From: Clostridiales bacterium
Lineage (GTDB): Bacteria > Bacillota > Clostridia > Oscillospirales > CAG-272
DNA: 38,589 bases
Assembly: GCA_012522015.1 (NCBI GenBank)
Contig: JAAYLD010000095.1
Location: forward strand, 1-38,589
Direction of reading: 5' to 3'
Shown here: piece by piece, positions 8,075 to 17,348 of the stretch
Position numbering within the stretch: position 1 is the stretch's first letter
Layout of the letters: every line of letters starts with the position of its first letter
Translations under genes and position numbers: made by a program
Notes under the pieces: model-generated
Database searches by the model: none
The model's input: only the letters and a program-made list of their open reading frames with translations
Told to the model about the DNA's origin: nothing

Positions 8075-8103
8075 TTGACAACATATAGGGCATATGTTAT
8101 AAT
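8075..8103 (+). promoter_or_regulatory. consensus promoter of the tRNA cluster
   Basis: TTGACA (8075-8080), 17 bases, TATAAT (8098-8103), a perfect consensus, about 30 bases before the first tRNA. A strong promoter is expected for stable RNA. Confidence 0.85.
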
Positions 8104-8139
8104 AACAACTGCCGTCGCAAGGCGGATGAGAGTCTCTTC

Positions 8140-8212
8140 GGGAACATAGCTCAGTTGGGAGAGCATCTGCCTTACAAGCAGAGGGTCACAGGTTCGAGTC
8201 CTGTTGCTCCCA
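8140..8212 (+). tRNA. tRNA-Val (anticodon TAC)
   Basis: Cloverleaf reads cleanly: acceptor GGGAACA with TGCTCCC, anticodon stem TCTGC/GCAGA around CTTACAA, T-arm ACAGG-TTCGAGT-CCTGT. The acceptor has one A-C mismatch at the fifth pair (A8144 with C8207). CCA is not encoded (GTA follows the discriminator base). Confidence 0.93.
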
Positions 8213-8223
8213 GTACATAATAA

Positions 8224-8297
8224 GGCCCGGTAGTTCAGTTGGTTAGAATGCTAGCCTGTCACGCTAGAGGTCACGAGTTCGAGTCTCGTTCGGGTCG
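8224..8297 (+). tRNA. tRNA-Asp (anticodon GTC)
   Basis: Acceptor GGCCCGG with TCGGGTC (two G-U pairs), D-arm TAGTTCAGTTGGTTAGAATGC, anticodon loop CTGTCAC, T-arm ACGAG-TTCGAGT-CTCGT. CCA is not encoded. Confidence 0.94.
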
Positions 8298-8328
8298 TCT
8301 AGCGCACTCTGCAGCTAAGCTGCAGCAT

Positions 8329-8401
8329 GCCTCTGTAGCTCAGTTGGTAGAGCGAGGGACTGAAAATCCCTGTGTCGTTGGTTCGATTCCGACCGGAGGC
8401 A
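8329..8401 (+). tRNA. tRNA-Phe (anticodon GAA)
   Basis: Acceptor GCCTCTG with CGGAGGC, anticodon stem GGGA/TCCC around CTGAAAA, T-loop TTCGATT. A small hairpin (8310-8326) precedes it and may help processing. CCA is not encoded. Confidence 0.94.
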
Positions 8402-8428
8402 CTCTCATTCCCTTGCGGGAAAAAGCAT

Positions 8429-8504
8429 GCGGATTTAGCTCATCTGGTAGAGCGCGACCTTGCCAAGGTCGAGGTGGCGGGTTCAAGCCCCGTAATCCGC
8501 TCCA
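8429..8504 (+). tRNA. tRNA-Gly (anticodon GCC), with encoded CCA
   Basis: Acceptor GCGGATT with AATCCGC, anticodon stem CGACC/GGTCG around TTGCCAA, T-loop TTCAAGC. Discriminator T8501 is followed by CCA (8502-8504): it is the only tRNA of the five whose CCA end is in the DNA. Confidence 0.94.
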
Positions 8505-8529
8505 ATAGCGCGCTACGCGCGGATGTCAT

Positions 8530-8562
8530 AAAGCAACATCCCTTTATGTGATGTTGCTTTTT
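8530..8562 (+). terminator. terminator inside the tRNA cluster, between Gly and Cys
   Basis: AAAGCAACATC (8530-8540) pairs perfectly with GATGTTGCTTT (8550-8560), followed by TT. Its place before the tRNA-Cys gene means that gene depends on readthrough or another promoter. Confidence 0.75.
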
Positions 8563-8568
8563 AAATAA

Positions 8569-8640
<72 letters not shown>

Positions 8641-8652
8641 TCACAACAAAGA

Positions 8653-8681
8653 AAAAACGGCTCCTGTGGGGGCCGTTTTTG
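8653..8681 (+). terminator. terminator closing the tRNA cluster
   Basis: AAAAACGGCTCC pairs with GGGGCCGTTTTT (one G-U pair) around a short loop, ending in T5. Confidence 0.85.
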
Positions 8682-8768
8682 TATTGTAAAATATAAAAAT
8701 CATTATATCACTTATTCATGCGAAATTGTTTGTGATTTTACTTAATGCGATGGTAAACAGAGGATGTA

Positions 8769-8797
8769 TTGACACAGAAAAAATTTGATGATATAAT
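8769..8797 (+). promoter_or_regulatory. consensus promoter of the TerB/BrxD-like pair
   Basis: TTGACA (8769-8774), 17 bases, TATAAT (8792-8797). Start of transcription near 8804, giving a leader of about 54 bases before the ATG at 8858. A perfect consensus argues for constitutive expression of the module. Confidence 0.82.
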
Positions 8798-8857
8798 CAA
8801 AGGATACAAAACAAATGTTCAACGGCAATTAATTATGGAAGCTCTGGAGACAGAATT

Positions 8858-11113
8858 ATGAGCGATAATAAAAAACGTCGTGCGGACGAATTTTGGGACC
8901 TTGCATCGCTTTTACCAAAGAAGCGCAAGGCGTCGCTTCCCCGGCAGGATCTTGATGTGTCGACAGTGCTTATCGAGGCGCCACCCTTGTCAAATGATAA
9001 AGCAGTGCCGACATCACCTGAGATAGCAGGAGATTTTTCGTCAATTCCGCAGCGCTTCCGCGAAGTTGAGCGGCCGGGGGCACAAAAAGAACATCAAAAC
9101 CCCGGCCTTCAAGAAAAGAAAGCGACAACATCCGCCGCTAAAACAATACAAAGGGGCTCCTTTGGCGAAAAACACGCATTGATGCGAAGTTCATCCCGCG
9201 CAAATATGAGAGCGGGAGCAGAGGTTAAAACAATAACAGAAACAAAAAAAGAGAACAGTCCCAAATCGGACAGCGGCATCAAAAATAGTGGTTATTATAA
9301 AAAGGAATTATCGCCTGATCTCCAGAGAAAAAATGATATTAAAATTGATGATAGTGACATTGTCAGCCGTGTTGCGCGCGGGGTGGCAGATATGGTAAGC
9401 AGCTTGACATATGACATCCGCGAGCGCAGCAACACATATAATACAGGTCGGCAGCTGAAAAAAGCCGAGATAGAAGTGCCCAAAGCAGAGATATACGAGC
9501 CGGAGGGAGGATTAATAAAGCGTGTAAAAATAACGCGCTGGCCTGGACGGTTTAACTTTTATGAGGGCTTCCGTGAGGATGCAATGCGGTATCATCGCTT
9601 AAGGGGAAAGCCGTGTCCGTATGTCCAGTTTTTTTCTTATACTCCGCAGTATAGGCATATGAATGCCGCACAATTGGCTTATTACCTTTATTTCCGCGAG
9701 TGTGTCCAGTCAGGCAATCCTATTAATGCCGATCTCAGCTATGTACTTCTATATGTATATGAAATAATAAATTTGTATGATGCCATACCACCCCAGCGCG
9801 GGCTTTCACTTCTTTTAGACATATGGCTTTTTTACAAAGATCAGCACAAACCGCTTAATAAATACCTTGCTGAGTGGGTATGCGACTATTGTTTGATTCA
9901 TAAATTAACCCCGCCTGCTAAAAAGCTTGCTCCGATATTAAGCCGTGCGCTTGAAACGGCGACGCTTCGCGAATTTTACATCACAGCGGGTGCGGAATCA
10001 GATGCTGAAACACTGTGCTCACTTTCGTCTCATTATAACTGGCGCGACAGCAAATATATCCACCCGGCAGACGATAGTGAAGAAGCGAAAAAAAAGGCAC
10101 ATTCGATCGAAGAGCTTTTCTGGCGACATATATACGGCGCCATTAATTACGCGGCGGCGCGTACGGGGGATCCTCGTTTGACGGTTGGCGCGATGCGCCC
10201 GGCAAAAATTGTACGTGACGCTTTTTGCGGCTCGCTTTGCGCCCACAATGTCAAGCGTAGGCTTGAAGTTGAGTACCTTTCGTATTCGCGCTCGCAAGAG
10301 CAGCGCCTTTATATCACAGATATCGTAAAGCATGCGGAAAACCGCGTGCGTGCCGCTTTAGGCATTAAACCGCGCCTGCGTGTCACATCGCTTGACGATA
10401 AAACAAAGGCTGTAATAGACGAATATTTTGCCCGTGAGCTGCCTTTAGCCGTCAAGCGTACATCATCATCACGTAAAGAAGCAGAGGAAGCTAAGGCGCG
10501 TTATTATGAGGCTCTATATGGCCCGGATGACAAAGGAGAAGTCAGTGTAGCTGCTGCAAAAGAGATAGAGAGAGAATCGTGGGTTGTCACTGAACGTCTA
10601 ACATCAGCTTTAGATAGCGAATCGGGACTTACAGCGAGCGATGGTGAAAATGTTGTTTTTAGCGGCACTGATAGCACAGGTGGTACCCGGAGTAAAATTA
10701 CAGGCGTAGGTGATAGTGTCGCTGAGAGCTATAATGTAAATGAAGCTGATGAAACTGATTATATAGACGGCTATGACGGTGACGATCTTTATGCTATTTC
10801 AGGCGGATATGATGGCAATATAACCGGCTCAAATGTAACGATAGGCGAATATCAGGGTAACAACACAGCCGGCGGCAGCTTTCTTGAAAAACTTGACCCT
10901 GTTTGCCGTGAGTTTTTATTGACGGCGTTTGTTGGTGATGTCGCGGCACAAACAGAGTTATGCCGCAAGCATGGCGTCTATGCAGATGACATCGCAGCAC
11001 GCATAAATGAAGCGTCAGCTGACGATGACAACATAGGTGATATTATACTTGAGATGACCGCCGACGGATATTATACCGTCATAGAAGATTACAAGGAGGA
11101 GATTACAGTTTGA
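8858..11113 (+). CDS. TerB-like protein with TerB-N and TerB-C type regions
   Basis: 751 residues. Residues 1-~210 are charged, low-complexity and probably disordered. From about 215 to 420 lies a TerB-N-like domain, with ITRWPGRFNFYEGFREDAMR, CPYVQFFSYTPQYRHM and AQLAYYLYFRECVQSG (the W-x-P/Y-R-x-x-AxxYxxWR-type pattern of the family). After a mid region with a Gly/Asp/Ser-rich linker (about 590-670), the last ~75 residues (LDPVCREFLLTAFVGD onward) look like TerB-C. No membrane segment or nuclease motif is seen. From memory, proteins of this architecture occur beside AAA-type ATPases and superfamily-II helicases in stress or defence islands. Here the stop overlaps the start of the ATPase gene by 4 bases (TTGA), so the two are translationally coupled. 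Function unknown; domain call moderately sure. Confidence 0.75.
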   Translation: MSDNKKRRADEFWDLASLLPKKRKASLPRQDLDVSTVLIEAPPLSNDKAVPTSPEIAGDFSSIPQRFREVERPGAQKEHQNPGLQEKKATTSAAKTIQRGSFGEKHALMRSSSRANMRAGAEVKTITETKKENSPKSDSGIKNSGYYKKELSPDLQRKNDIKIDDSDIVSRVARGVADMVSSLTYDIRERSNTYNTGRQLKKAEIEVPKAEIYEPEGGLIKRVKITRWPGRFNFYEGFREDAMRYHRLRGKPCPYVQFFSYTPQYRHMNAAQLAYYLYFRECVQSGNPINADLSYVLLYVYEIINLYDAIPPQRGLSLLLDIWLFYKDQHKPLNKYLAEWVCDYCLIHKLTPPAKKLAPILSRALETATLREFYITAGAESDAETLCSLSSHYNWRDSKYIHPADDSEEAKKKAHSIEELFWRHIYGAINYAAARTGDPRLTVGAMRPAKIVRDAFCGSLCAHNVKRRLEVEYLSYSRSQEQRLYITDIVKHAENRVRAALGIKPRLRVTSLDDKTKAVIDEYFARELPLAVKRTSSSRKEAEEAKARYYEALYGPDDKGEVSVAAAKEIERESWVVTERLTSALDSESGLTASDGENVVFSGTDSTGGTRSKITGVGDSVAESYNVNEADETDYIDGYDGDDLYAISGGYDGNITGSNVTIGEYQGNNTAGGSFLEKLDPVCREFLLTAFVGDVAAQTELCRKHGVYADDIAARINEASADDDNIGDIILEMTADGYYTVIEDYKEEITV

Positions 11114-12543
11114 GCAATAAGGCAAACGTAAACGAGAATCAAGCAGCTCAGCAAGCGGTGCTGTCGCCAGCTGCGCAGCTAAAAATCCCGCGACGTATTT
11201 TGTCGGCTCTTATGACGAGTCTGTTTGCCGGCGTTGTGCCGCGTTCCGGCGCACCATATATTGCGATTGGACGCAAAGATGAGATTGAAGCTCTGCTCTC
11301 CGACCTTGAAAAAACAGCGGAAGGCGGTTCTGCCATGCGCTTTATCATAGGCCGTTATGGAAGTGGAAAGAGCTTTCTTTTACAGCTTATGCGCGGATAT
11401 GCCCTTGAACGCGGTTTCATCACAGCAGACGCCGATTTGTCGACAGAACGCCGCCTTTGTGGGACAAACGGCTCAGGCCTTGCGACATACCGCGAGCTAA
11501 TGCGCAACTTAGCGTCGAAGGCATCACCAGACGGCGGTGCGTTACCGCAGATAATGGCGCGCTGGCTCTCCGATGTGAAAACAGACGTTGCCTCATCAGG
11601 GCTTGAACCGGGTAGTGAAGCCTTTTCTCGTGCCGTACGAGAGAGAATTTACACATCTGTCCGTAGTCTCGAGTCAAGTGTTGGCGGTTTTGACTTTGCC
11701 CGCGTTGCGGGGATGTATTTTGATGCCTGCGAGAGGGGCGATGACGAGCGCAAGAGCGCTTGTATGCGCTATCTGCGCGGCGAGTTTACGACGAAAACCG
11801 AGGCGAAATCGCAGCTTCCCGGCATCGGCGCCATAATTGACGACGATAACTGGTATGATTACATCAAGCTGATGGCGCGTCTCGTTTCCGCTATGGGTTA
11901 TCGCGGCCTTGTTGTCTTTATTGACGAGTGTGTCAACCTTTATAAAATATCAAACCGGATAAGCCGCGAAAACAATTATGAAAAGCTGCTTACAATGTTC
12001 AACGACACCCTTCAGGGGCGGGCAGAGAGCCTTATGATTGTCATGAGCGGCACACCGCAATTCCTTGAAGATCGCCGCCGAGGTCTTTTCAGCTACGAAG
12101 CGCTTCGTAGCCGCTTATCCGACGGGCGATTTGACACAGGCGAATATAAAAATATGATAAGCCCTGTTATCCGACTGCGCCGTCTCTCCGATAACGAGCT
12201 TCTTGCTCTCATTTTGCGTGTTACGTCGCTTCATGCCCTTTATTATGGCTGGGAGCCGCGTATTACCGAAGGTGACCCCGAACGCTTCCTTTCAAAGTGC
12301 CTTGAGGTAGCCGGCGCTGACGTTATGATAACACCGCGCGAAATGATAAGGGACTATATATCAGTTCTCAATATACTTTATCAGAACCCGAATGCCGATT
12401 TCGCCTCTGTTGTGGGCACAACAGTAACGCTAAAACCATCGTCAGAAGATAGAGAAAGCGAAGACGAAATAAACATAGACAAGTCTGACATCCTAAATGA
12501 GCGGCCGAGGTCAAACTTCTCCCCGGAGGATATAATAATATAA
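11110..12543 (+). CDS. BrxD-like P-loop ATPase (DUF2791 family)
   Basis: 477 residues, TTG start at 11110 with GGAGGA 9 bases upstream. Walker A is GRYGSGKS (81-88); Walker B is LVVFIDECVNLYKI about 190 residues later; a sensor-like MIVMSGTPQFLEDRRRG and an arginine-rich LRSRLSD follow. This order, the IGRKDEIEALL lead-in and the length fit the DUF2791 ATPases, including BrxD of some BREX phage-defence systems. The downstream end is a strong terminator, so no further gene belongs to the operon: the helicase (BrxHI type) that usually accompanies this pair, and BREX genes such as pglZ or pglX, are absent. It likely works with the TerB-like protein as an ATP-dependent, possibly DNA-acting, complex (inference). 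Confidence 0.8.
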   Translation: MSNKANVNENQAAQQAVLSPAAQLKIPRRILSALMTSLFAGVVPRSGAPYIAIGRKDEIEALLSDLEKTAEGGSAMRFIIGRYGSGKSFLLQLMRGYALERGFITADADLSTERRLCGTNGSGLATYRELMRNLASKASPDGGALPQIMARWLSDVKTDVASSGLEPGSEAFSRAVRERIYTSVRSLESSVGGFDFARVAGMYFDACERGDDERKSACMRYLRGEFTTKTEAKSQLPGIGAIIDDDNWYDYIKLMARLVSAMGYRGLVVFIDECVNLYKISNRISRENNYEKLLTMFNDTLQGRAESLMIVMSGTPQFLEDRRRGLFSYEALRSRLSDGRFDTGEYKNMISPVIRLRRLSDNELLALILRVTSLHALYYGWEPRITEGDPERFLSKCLEVAGADVMITPREMIRDYISVLNILYQNPNADFASVVGTTVTLKPSSEDRESEDEINIDKSDILNERPRSNFSPEDIII

Positions 12544-12580
12544 CGGCATAAAAGCCTCCTATAATCTCTGAAAGCGGTAA

Positions 12581-12621
12581 AAAACGGGCTTTAGCAATAT
12601 AGTGTTGCTAAAGCCCGTTTT
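12581..12621. terminator. strong bidirectional terminator between convergent units
   Basis: AAAACGGGCTTTAGCAA pairs perfectly over 17 bp with TTGCTAAAGCCCGTTTT around a 7-base loop. It serves the BrxD-like gene on the plus strand and the membrane protein gene on the minus strand. Confidence 0.9.
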
Positions 12622-12644
12622 GTTCATAAAATCGGGGAGGTTAT

Positions 12645-13382
12645 TTATTGACTTGAACTGCAATCCTTCTGTTTTTCAGCGTCAATATCAGAACTGACGG
12701 CAATAAGTGAATGAAGCTTTGATATACGAGGTGAGAAGTCTATGAAGCGGTACATCAACTTTGAAAACAGTCCGATTAAGGGGCCGTTTACTGCGGCGCA
12801 GACAATAGTACCTATGCCGATGCCGTGCAGTCGTCTGAAAAAGAGTAAGGAGAGTATAAGAGCAACAGCGAGGCTTGACCAGTCGTAAGCGATTTTAAAT
12901 TTAGTCATTTTAATATGAAGGTGCCTTGATGCTTCCCGTACGAAAAGGTCATAAGCGCAGGGCGGCAGATATGAATTAAAGTATAAAGCAACACCAAAAT
13001 CCGATGCCAGAAGCCCTACGATGTAAAGAAGAATCCTGACCCATAATTCGTCGGGGACATTGTTGGAATTGAAAATTATTATAAAGAAGTCAAGTATAGC
13101 ACCATAAATGATAGCAGATAAAAACGATAGGGCGTATCGCCATTCAACGCGCTTGATTATGACAAAGAGAGTTGCAAGCAAAATCGCTTGTATGATGTAT
13201 TCGGACATGCCAAACGTCAAGATGTCTGACACTTCCGAGATTATATAGGCTGGTGCGACAATCATCGAAAGGCCAAAGTTCGCCTTTGTCATCAGAGCGA
13301 CGCCCATCGTTGTGAAAATAGCAGCAAGTATAAACGATATCTCTCCCCACCGGCGAAAATAAGGGGCTTTTGAGTTTTCCAT
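12645..13382 (-). CDS. YczE/YitT-like integral membrane protein (DUF6198 type)
   Basis: 245 residues with about five to six membrane segments, beginning with a short basic N-terminus then FILAAIFTTMGVALMTKANF. The phrases GLSMIVAPAYIIS, SEYIIQAILLATLFVI, DFGVALYFNSYLPPCAYDLFVRE and GIGIGTIVCAAVNGPLIGLF are typical of YczE/YyaS-like proteins, for which no biochemical function is established. It lies downstream of the nucleoside transporter genes in the same direction, but a 101-bp gap and the nature of the protein leave co-function open. GGAG is 15 bases before the ATG, so translation signals are weak. Confidence 0.7.
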   Translation of the reverse strand: MENSKAPYFRRWGEISFILAAIFTTMGVALMTKANFGLSMIVAPAYIISEVSDILTFGMSEYIIQAILLATLFVIIKRVEWRYALSFLSAIIYGAILDFFIIIFNSNNVPDELWVRILLYIVGLLASDFGVALYFNSYLPPCAYDLFVREASRHLHIKMTKFKIAYDWSSLAVALILSLLFFRRLHGIGIGTIVCAAVNGPLIGLFSKLMYRFIDFSPRISKLHSLIAVSSDIDAEKQKDCSSSQ

Positions 13383-13483
13383 ATTTATTTTTTTATGCTC
13401 CGGGCAAAGTTTTATACTGTTAACCTATTAACCATTGATAGAGTTAAAACTTCAAGGTGAAGGCGTAAGAAAAAGAGAGTATT

Positions 13484-14515
13484 TTAGCGCTCCTCGCGGA
13501 AATATGATAGACCAAGTGCCGCAGGGCCTTGATTTTCCTTTTTATTGCGAAGGCTTACAATTATTAAGACGATTATAGTGACGACATACGGTAGCATTTT
13601 ATAAATATTTTGCAAGTGAGTTATTTGCTTTACCCTGAGAATCGTCGAAATGTATTGAGAGATGGAAGAAGGCATATAAATGTTGAGCCAGAAGCAAGCG
13701 CCGAAGAGGTATGAACCCCAGATAGCATTTATCGGACGCCACATTGTAAATATGACAAGAGCTACCGCAAGCCAGCCGAGCGCTTCAATTGTTCCGCTGT
13801 TCTCCCATGTGCCTTTAATATAGCACATAACATAAAATATGCCACCAAGCCCGGAGATAGCGCAACCGGTGCATGTTGCAAGGTATTTGTAGCGTGCTAC
13901 ATCAATACCGGCGGCGTCAGCCGTTGCCGGGTTTTCGCCGATGGCACGGAGATTAAGTCCTGTGCGGGTTTTATAAAGAAAATAATCGGCGGCAATTGTT
14001 ATGATTATAGCAAGATACACCATCCAGTTGTAATTGAAAAAGATTTCGCTTATCCGTCCGAAGGCGCTTGATACCCACGGAATCTTTGTGCGGAATGCAG
14101 CGCTTGTCGTTAATACTGATATCTGACCAACACCGCCAGAAAGTTTGTTAAGGGAGCCGCCGAAGAAGTTAGCCATTCCAGAGCCGAATATAGTAAGGGT
14201 AAGACCGGTAACGTTTTGATTTGCGCGTAGTGTTATTGTCAGAAACGAATATATAAGTCCGCCGAGAGCAGATGCAATAATTCCAGAAATGAGAGCTATT
14301 ATAAGACAAATGACCTTGTTGGGGTCGTCGGTGTAATTTTCGTAAAAGTGAGCGCCGGCTATTGATGCGACGCCGCCGAGATACATTACACCGGGTACTC
14401 CGAGGTTTAGATTGCCTGATTTTTCAGTTAAAATTTCACCGACGGAGCCAAACATAATGACGGTACCGAATATGACAGCTGAGTTTATCCATGAAATAAG
14501 TGAATCAAGCGTCAT
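13484..14515 (-). CDS. nucleoside ABC transporter permease (NupQ/YufQ type)
   Basis: 343 residues with about nine membrane segments, of the BPD_transp_2 permease family. It opens TLDSLISWINSAVIFGTVIMFGSVGEILTEKSG with NLNLGVPGVMYLGG, the hallmark of the shorter of the two permeases in BMP-dependent nucleoside transporters, and has RAIGENPATADAAGIDVARYKYL, the cytoplasmic coupling segment. It overlaps the preceding permease gene by 11 bases, so expression is coupled. Together with the other permease it forms the channel for purine nucleosides such as guanosine. Functional assignment rests on the neighbours and family. Confidence 0.88.
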   Translation of the reverse strand: MTLDSLISWINSAVIFGTVIMFGSVGEILTEKSGNLNLGVPGVMYLGGVASIAGAHFYENYTDDPNKVICLIIALISGIIASALGGLIYSFLTITLRANQNVTGLTLTIFGSGMANFFGGSLNKLSGGVGQISVLTTSAAFRTKIPWVSSAFGRISEIFFNYNWMVYLAIIITIAADYFLYKTRTGLNLRAIGENPATADAAGIDVARYKYLATCTGCAISGLGGIFYVMCYIKGTWENSGTIEALGWLAVALVIFTMWRPINAIWGSYLFGACFWLNIYMPSSISQYISTILRVKQITHLQNIYKMLPYVVTIIVLIIVSLRNKKENQGPAALGLSYFREER

Positions 14516-15719
14516 TTACTTCTGCCCCCTTTCTCTTGCGACGGCGGAATATGAGACGGTAGTTTATGAAAAATTCAGAGCCAAGAATGAAAAACAGTAT
14601 TATGCTCATTATTATTTCGGAAGCGTATTCATTGAGACCGAAGTCAGTAGCTATCTGTACAGCCCCCCGGTCGAGGAAAACGATCAGAAGCGATGCGGCT
14701 GCCATGGCAAGCGTGTTGAATTTAGATAGCCATGCGACGATTATTGCGGTAAAGCCGAGGCCGCCTGCTGTCGATTTTGATATAGTATGTGATATTCCCG
14801 CGACCTCAATAAAACCGGCAAGCCCGCATATAGCGCCGGAGAGAAGCATTGTGCGGATTATAACGCGGCGCACATTAATGCCGGCGTATTTTGCCGTGTT
14901 TATTGATTCGCCTACAACTGCTATTTCATAGCCGTGCTTTGTATACTTAAGATAAATGTAAACTAATACTGTTAATATAACGACGATTACAACATTATAG
15001 AAATATTTCATCCCAAATGCAGACGGGAACCATCCCGCCATAGTGTCGGGGTTAATCTGACCGACAGAATGGGAGTTCTTTTTATCCCAGATGTCAACGA
15101 AATACTCAACTGTCTGTATTGCAACATAGTTCATCATTAGTGTAAAAAGTGTTTCGTTTGTGTTCCATTTTGCTTTAAAAATAGCGGGCAGAAGTCCCCA
15201 AAGTGCACCGGCTATTGCGCTTACAACAAACATCAATAAAAGAAGAATATTTGTTGGCAAAATATTTAAATATATCATGCATGCGGCGGAGACAAGACCG
15301 CCCATGAGAACTTGTCCCTCTGCGCCGATGTTCCAGAAGCGCATTTTAAAAGCAGGGGCAAGTCCTACGCTGATGCAGAGAAGAAACATTACATCGCGTA
15401 TTGTTATCCATGTGCGCGTAGCGGTGCCGAAAGCGCCGGAGAACATGGAAATATATACTTTTATCGGGTTGAGATCTGTTATACAAACGATAAATAGGGC
15501 GGATAGAATAAGAGCAATTAAAATGCCAAGCGCGCGAATGCAAGATGCAATGGTGAAAGGGGTAAAGTCGCGCTTTGTGATGCGCAGAAAAGGCTCCTTT
15601 ACCTTTGGCGCTCCCGATTTTACATTAGATACGGGGATTTCTTCAATACCTTGTTTGTTCTCATCCATATTATTTCTGCTCTGTTGTGCGTTTGTATTAG
15701 AATTTTCGCTGATACTCAT
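14505..15719 (-). CDS. nucleoside ABC transporter permease (NupP/YufP type)
   Basis: 404 residues. The first ~60 are hydrophilic, followed by about nine to ten membrane segments. Features of this subfamily: FKMRFWNIGAEGQVLMGGL, KWNTNETLFTLMMNYVAIQ and the coupling region HGYEIAVVGESINTAKYAGI. It overlaps the ATPase gene by 4 bases (ATGA) and has AAGGAGGG before its ATG. It pairs with the permease encoded downstream to make the membrane channel of the importer. Confidence 0.88.
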   Translation of the reverse strand: MSISENSNTNAQQSRNNMDENKQGIEEIPVSNVKSGAPKVKEPFLRITKRDFTPFTIASCIRALGILIALILSALFIVCITDLNPIKVYISMFSGAFGTATRTWITIRDVMFLLCISVGLAPAFKMRFWNIGAEGQVLMGGLVSAACMIYLNILPTNILLLLMFVVSAIAGALWGLLPAIFKAKWNTNETLFTLMMNYVAIQTVEYFVDIWDKKNSHSVGQINPDTMAGWFPSAFGMKYFYNVVIVVILTVLVYIYLKYTKHGYEIAVVGESINTAKYAGINVRRVIIRTMLLSGAICGLAGFIEVAGISHTISKSTAGGLGFTAIIVAWLSKFNTLAMAAASLLIVFLDRGAVQIATDFGLNEYASEIIMSIILFFILGSEFFINYRLIFRRRKRKGAEVNDA

Positions 15720-17284
15720 GAATGTGTGCCCTCCTTCTCTGAAACGCCGGCTTTCATGCCTTCGACCGTCGTCATAAGAAGGCCAACTTCCTCTTTTGTT
15801 GCCCGTCTGCCATCAAGAATACCTGTTACACGTCCCGCCGATAGGACGAGAATGCGGTCACATAATGCAAGCAGGACATCAAGGTCTTCGCCGACATATA
15901 TGAGGGCCACACCTTTTTTCTTTTGCTCATTTAATAGGCGGTAAATAGCATAAGATGTGTTTATGTCAAGGCCTCGAACGGCATACGCCGTCATTAAAAC
16001 AGATGGGGATGCGGATATTTCACGTCCGACGAGTACTTTCTGTACGTTACCGCCGGAGAGACGTCTAACTGGCGTGTTTAATGAAGGAGTGGAAATGTCA
16101 AGCTGTGACTTAATTTCCTCAGCTAATTTTCGCGGAGAACGGCGTTCCATGAAAATACGTCCGTTCTCATCGTACGATTTCAGCATCATGTTGCCCGTCA
16201 AGCCCATAGAACCGACAAGCCCCATCCCAAGTCTGTCCTCTGGAACGAACGACAATACAATGCCAAGATTTTTAATTTCTTTTGGCGATTTACCGATAAG
16301 AGACTTTTCCACGTGCTCCTCACCCGGCGCATAATATATAATTCTACTGCCAGGCTCCGTGCGGACAAGCCCTGCGATTGCTTCAAGCAGCTCCTTCTGA
16401 CCGCAGCCGGCAATTCCTGCAATACCAAGTATTTCGCCGCTGTAAAGGTCGAAGCTTACGTTGTCGAGCGCTTTAAGACCATCGGGGTTGACTACGGTTA
16501 GATTGCGGACTTCAAGGCGTTTTATGGGGTTAACGGGAGTCGGTCGCTCTATTTGAAGCTCTACCTTATGTCCAACCATCATCTCAGTAAGAGAAAGCTC
16601 CGTTGCCTCTGATGTTTTAATAGAGCCGACGAATTCGCCTTTGCGCAAAATAGCTACGCGGTCTGAGACAGCCAGAACTTCATGGAGCTTATGCGTGATG
16701 ATAACAATGGCATGTCCGTGATCGCGCATACGGCGTATAACGCCAAAGAGCTTCTCAGTTTCTTGTGGAGTAAGAACTGATGTCGGCTCATCAAGTATAA
16801 GTATGTCTGCGCCGCGGTACAAAACCTTTACTATCTCAAGAGTCTGCTTCTGCGAGATGCTCATATTGAATACTTTTTGGTCAGGGTCAACATCGAAGCC
16901 GTATTTGTCGCAAATCTCCTTGATTTTCGCAGCAATTTGCTTTTTTGCGAGGCTTTTTTCGGTCTTTTGTCCGAGCACAATGTTTTCGGCGGCCGTGAAT
17001 ACATCGATTAGCTTATAATGCTGATGTATCATGCCGATTTTTAGTGCATAAGCGTCCTTCGGCGAGCGAATCGAAACTTTTTTACCATCTACGTATATTT
17101 CGCCACTGTCAGGATAATAAATACCTGACAACATATTCATGAGCGTTGTTTTGCCGCTTCCGTTTTCACCGAGCAGGGCAAGAATCTCTCCCCGGTTTAT
17201 TTCAAGTGTAATGGATTTGTTCGCCGTTACATGTCCAAATGTTTTCGTTATATTGACCATCCGGACGGCACAGGTGCGTTCCAA
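15716..17284 (-). CDS. nucleoside ABC transporter ATPase, duplicated (NupO/YufO type)
   Basis: 522 residues holding two ABC modules in tandem, as in sugar/nucleoside importers. First module: Walker A GENGSGKTT near 38-46, signature MSISQKQTLEIVKVL and Walker B ADILILDEPTSVLTP. Second: GIAGCGQKELLEAIAG in place of a strict Walker A, signature RRLSGGNVQKVLVGREI, and a degenerate Walker B (SVLMTAYAVRGLDI) as usual for the second half. TTG start at 17284 with GGGGG about 10 bases upstream; an internal ATG at 17260 lacks a site. It energises uptake by the two permeases encoded directly after it. A terminator-like hairpin separates it from the substrate-binding protein gene. Confidence 0.9.
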   Translation of the reverse strand: MERTCAVRMVNITKTFGHVTANKSITLEINRGEILALLGENGSGKTTLMNMLSGIYYPDSGEIYVDGKKVSIRSPKDAYALKIGMIHQHYKLIDVFTAAENIVLGQKTEKSLAKKQIAAKIKEICDKYGFDVDPDQKVFNMSISQKQTLEIVKVLYRGADILILDEPTSVLTPQETEKLFGVIRRMRDHGHAIVIITHKLHEVLAVSDRVAILRKGEFVGSIKTSEATELSLTEMMVGHKVELQIERPTPVNPIKRLEVRNLTVVNPDGLKALDNVSFDLYSGEILGIAGIAGCGQKELLEAIAGLVRTEPGSRIIYYAPGEEHVEKSLIGKSPKEIKNLGIVLSFVPEDRLGMGLVGSMGLTGNMMLKSYDENGRIFMERRSPRKLAEEIKSQLDISTPSLNTPVRRLSGGNVQKVLVGREISASPSVLMTAYAVRGLDINTSYAIYRLLNEQKKKGVALIYVGEDLDVLLALCDRILVLSAGRVTGILDGRRATKEEVGLLMTTVEGMKAGVSEKEGTHS

Positions 17285-17348
17285 AGCGAAATAACCCCCG
17301 ATTGTTCCGTTTTATTAAATATACTATAGCACTTTGCTTAAAACTTGC

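Noticed and set aside
8239..8508. 89-codon open frame across the tRNA genes
   Set aside because: It overlaps tRNA-Asp, -Phe and -Gly, whose cloverleaf structures explain the sequence.
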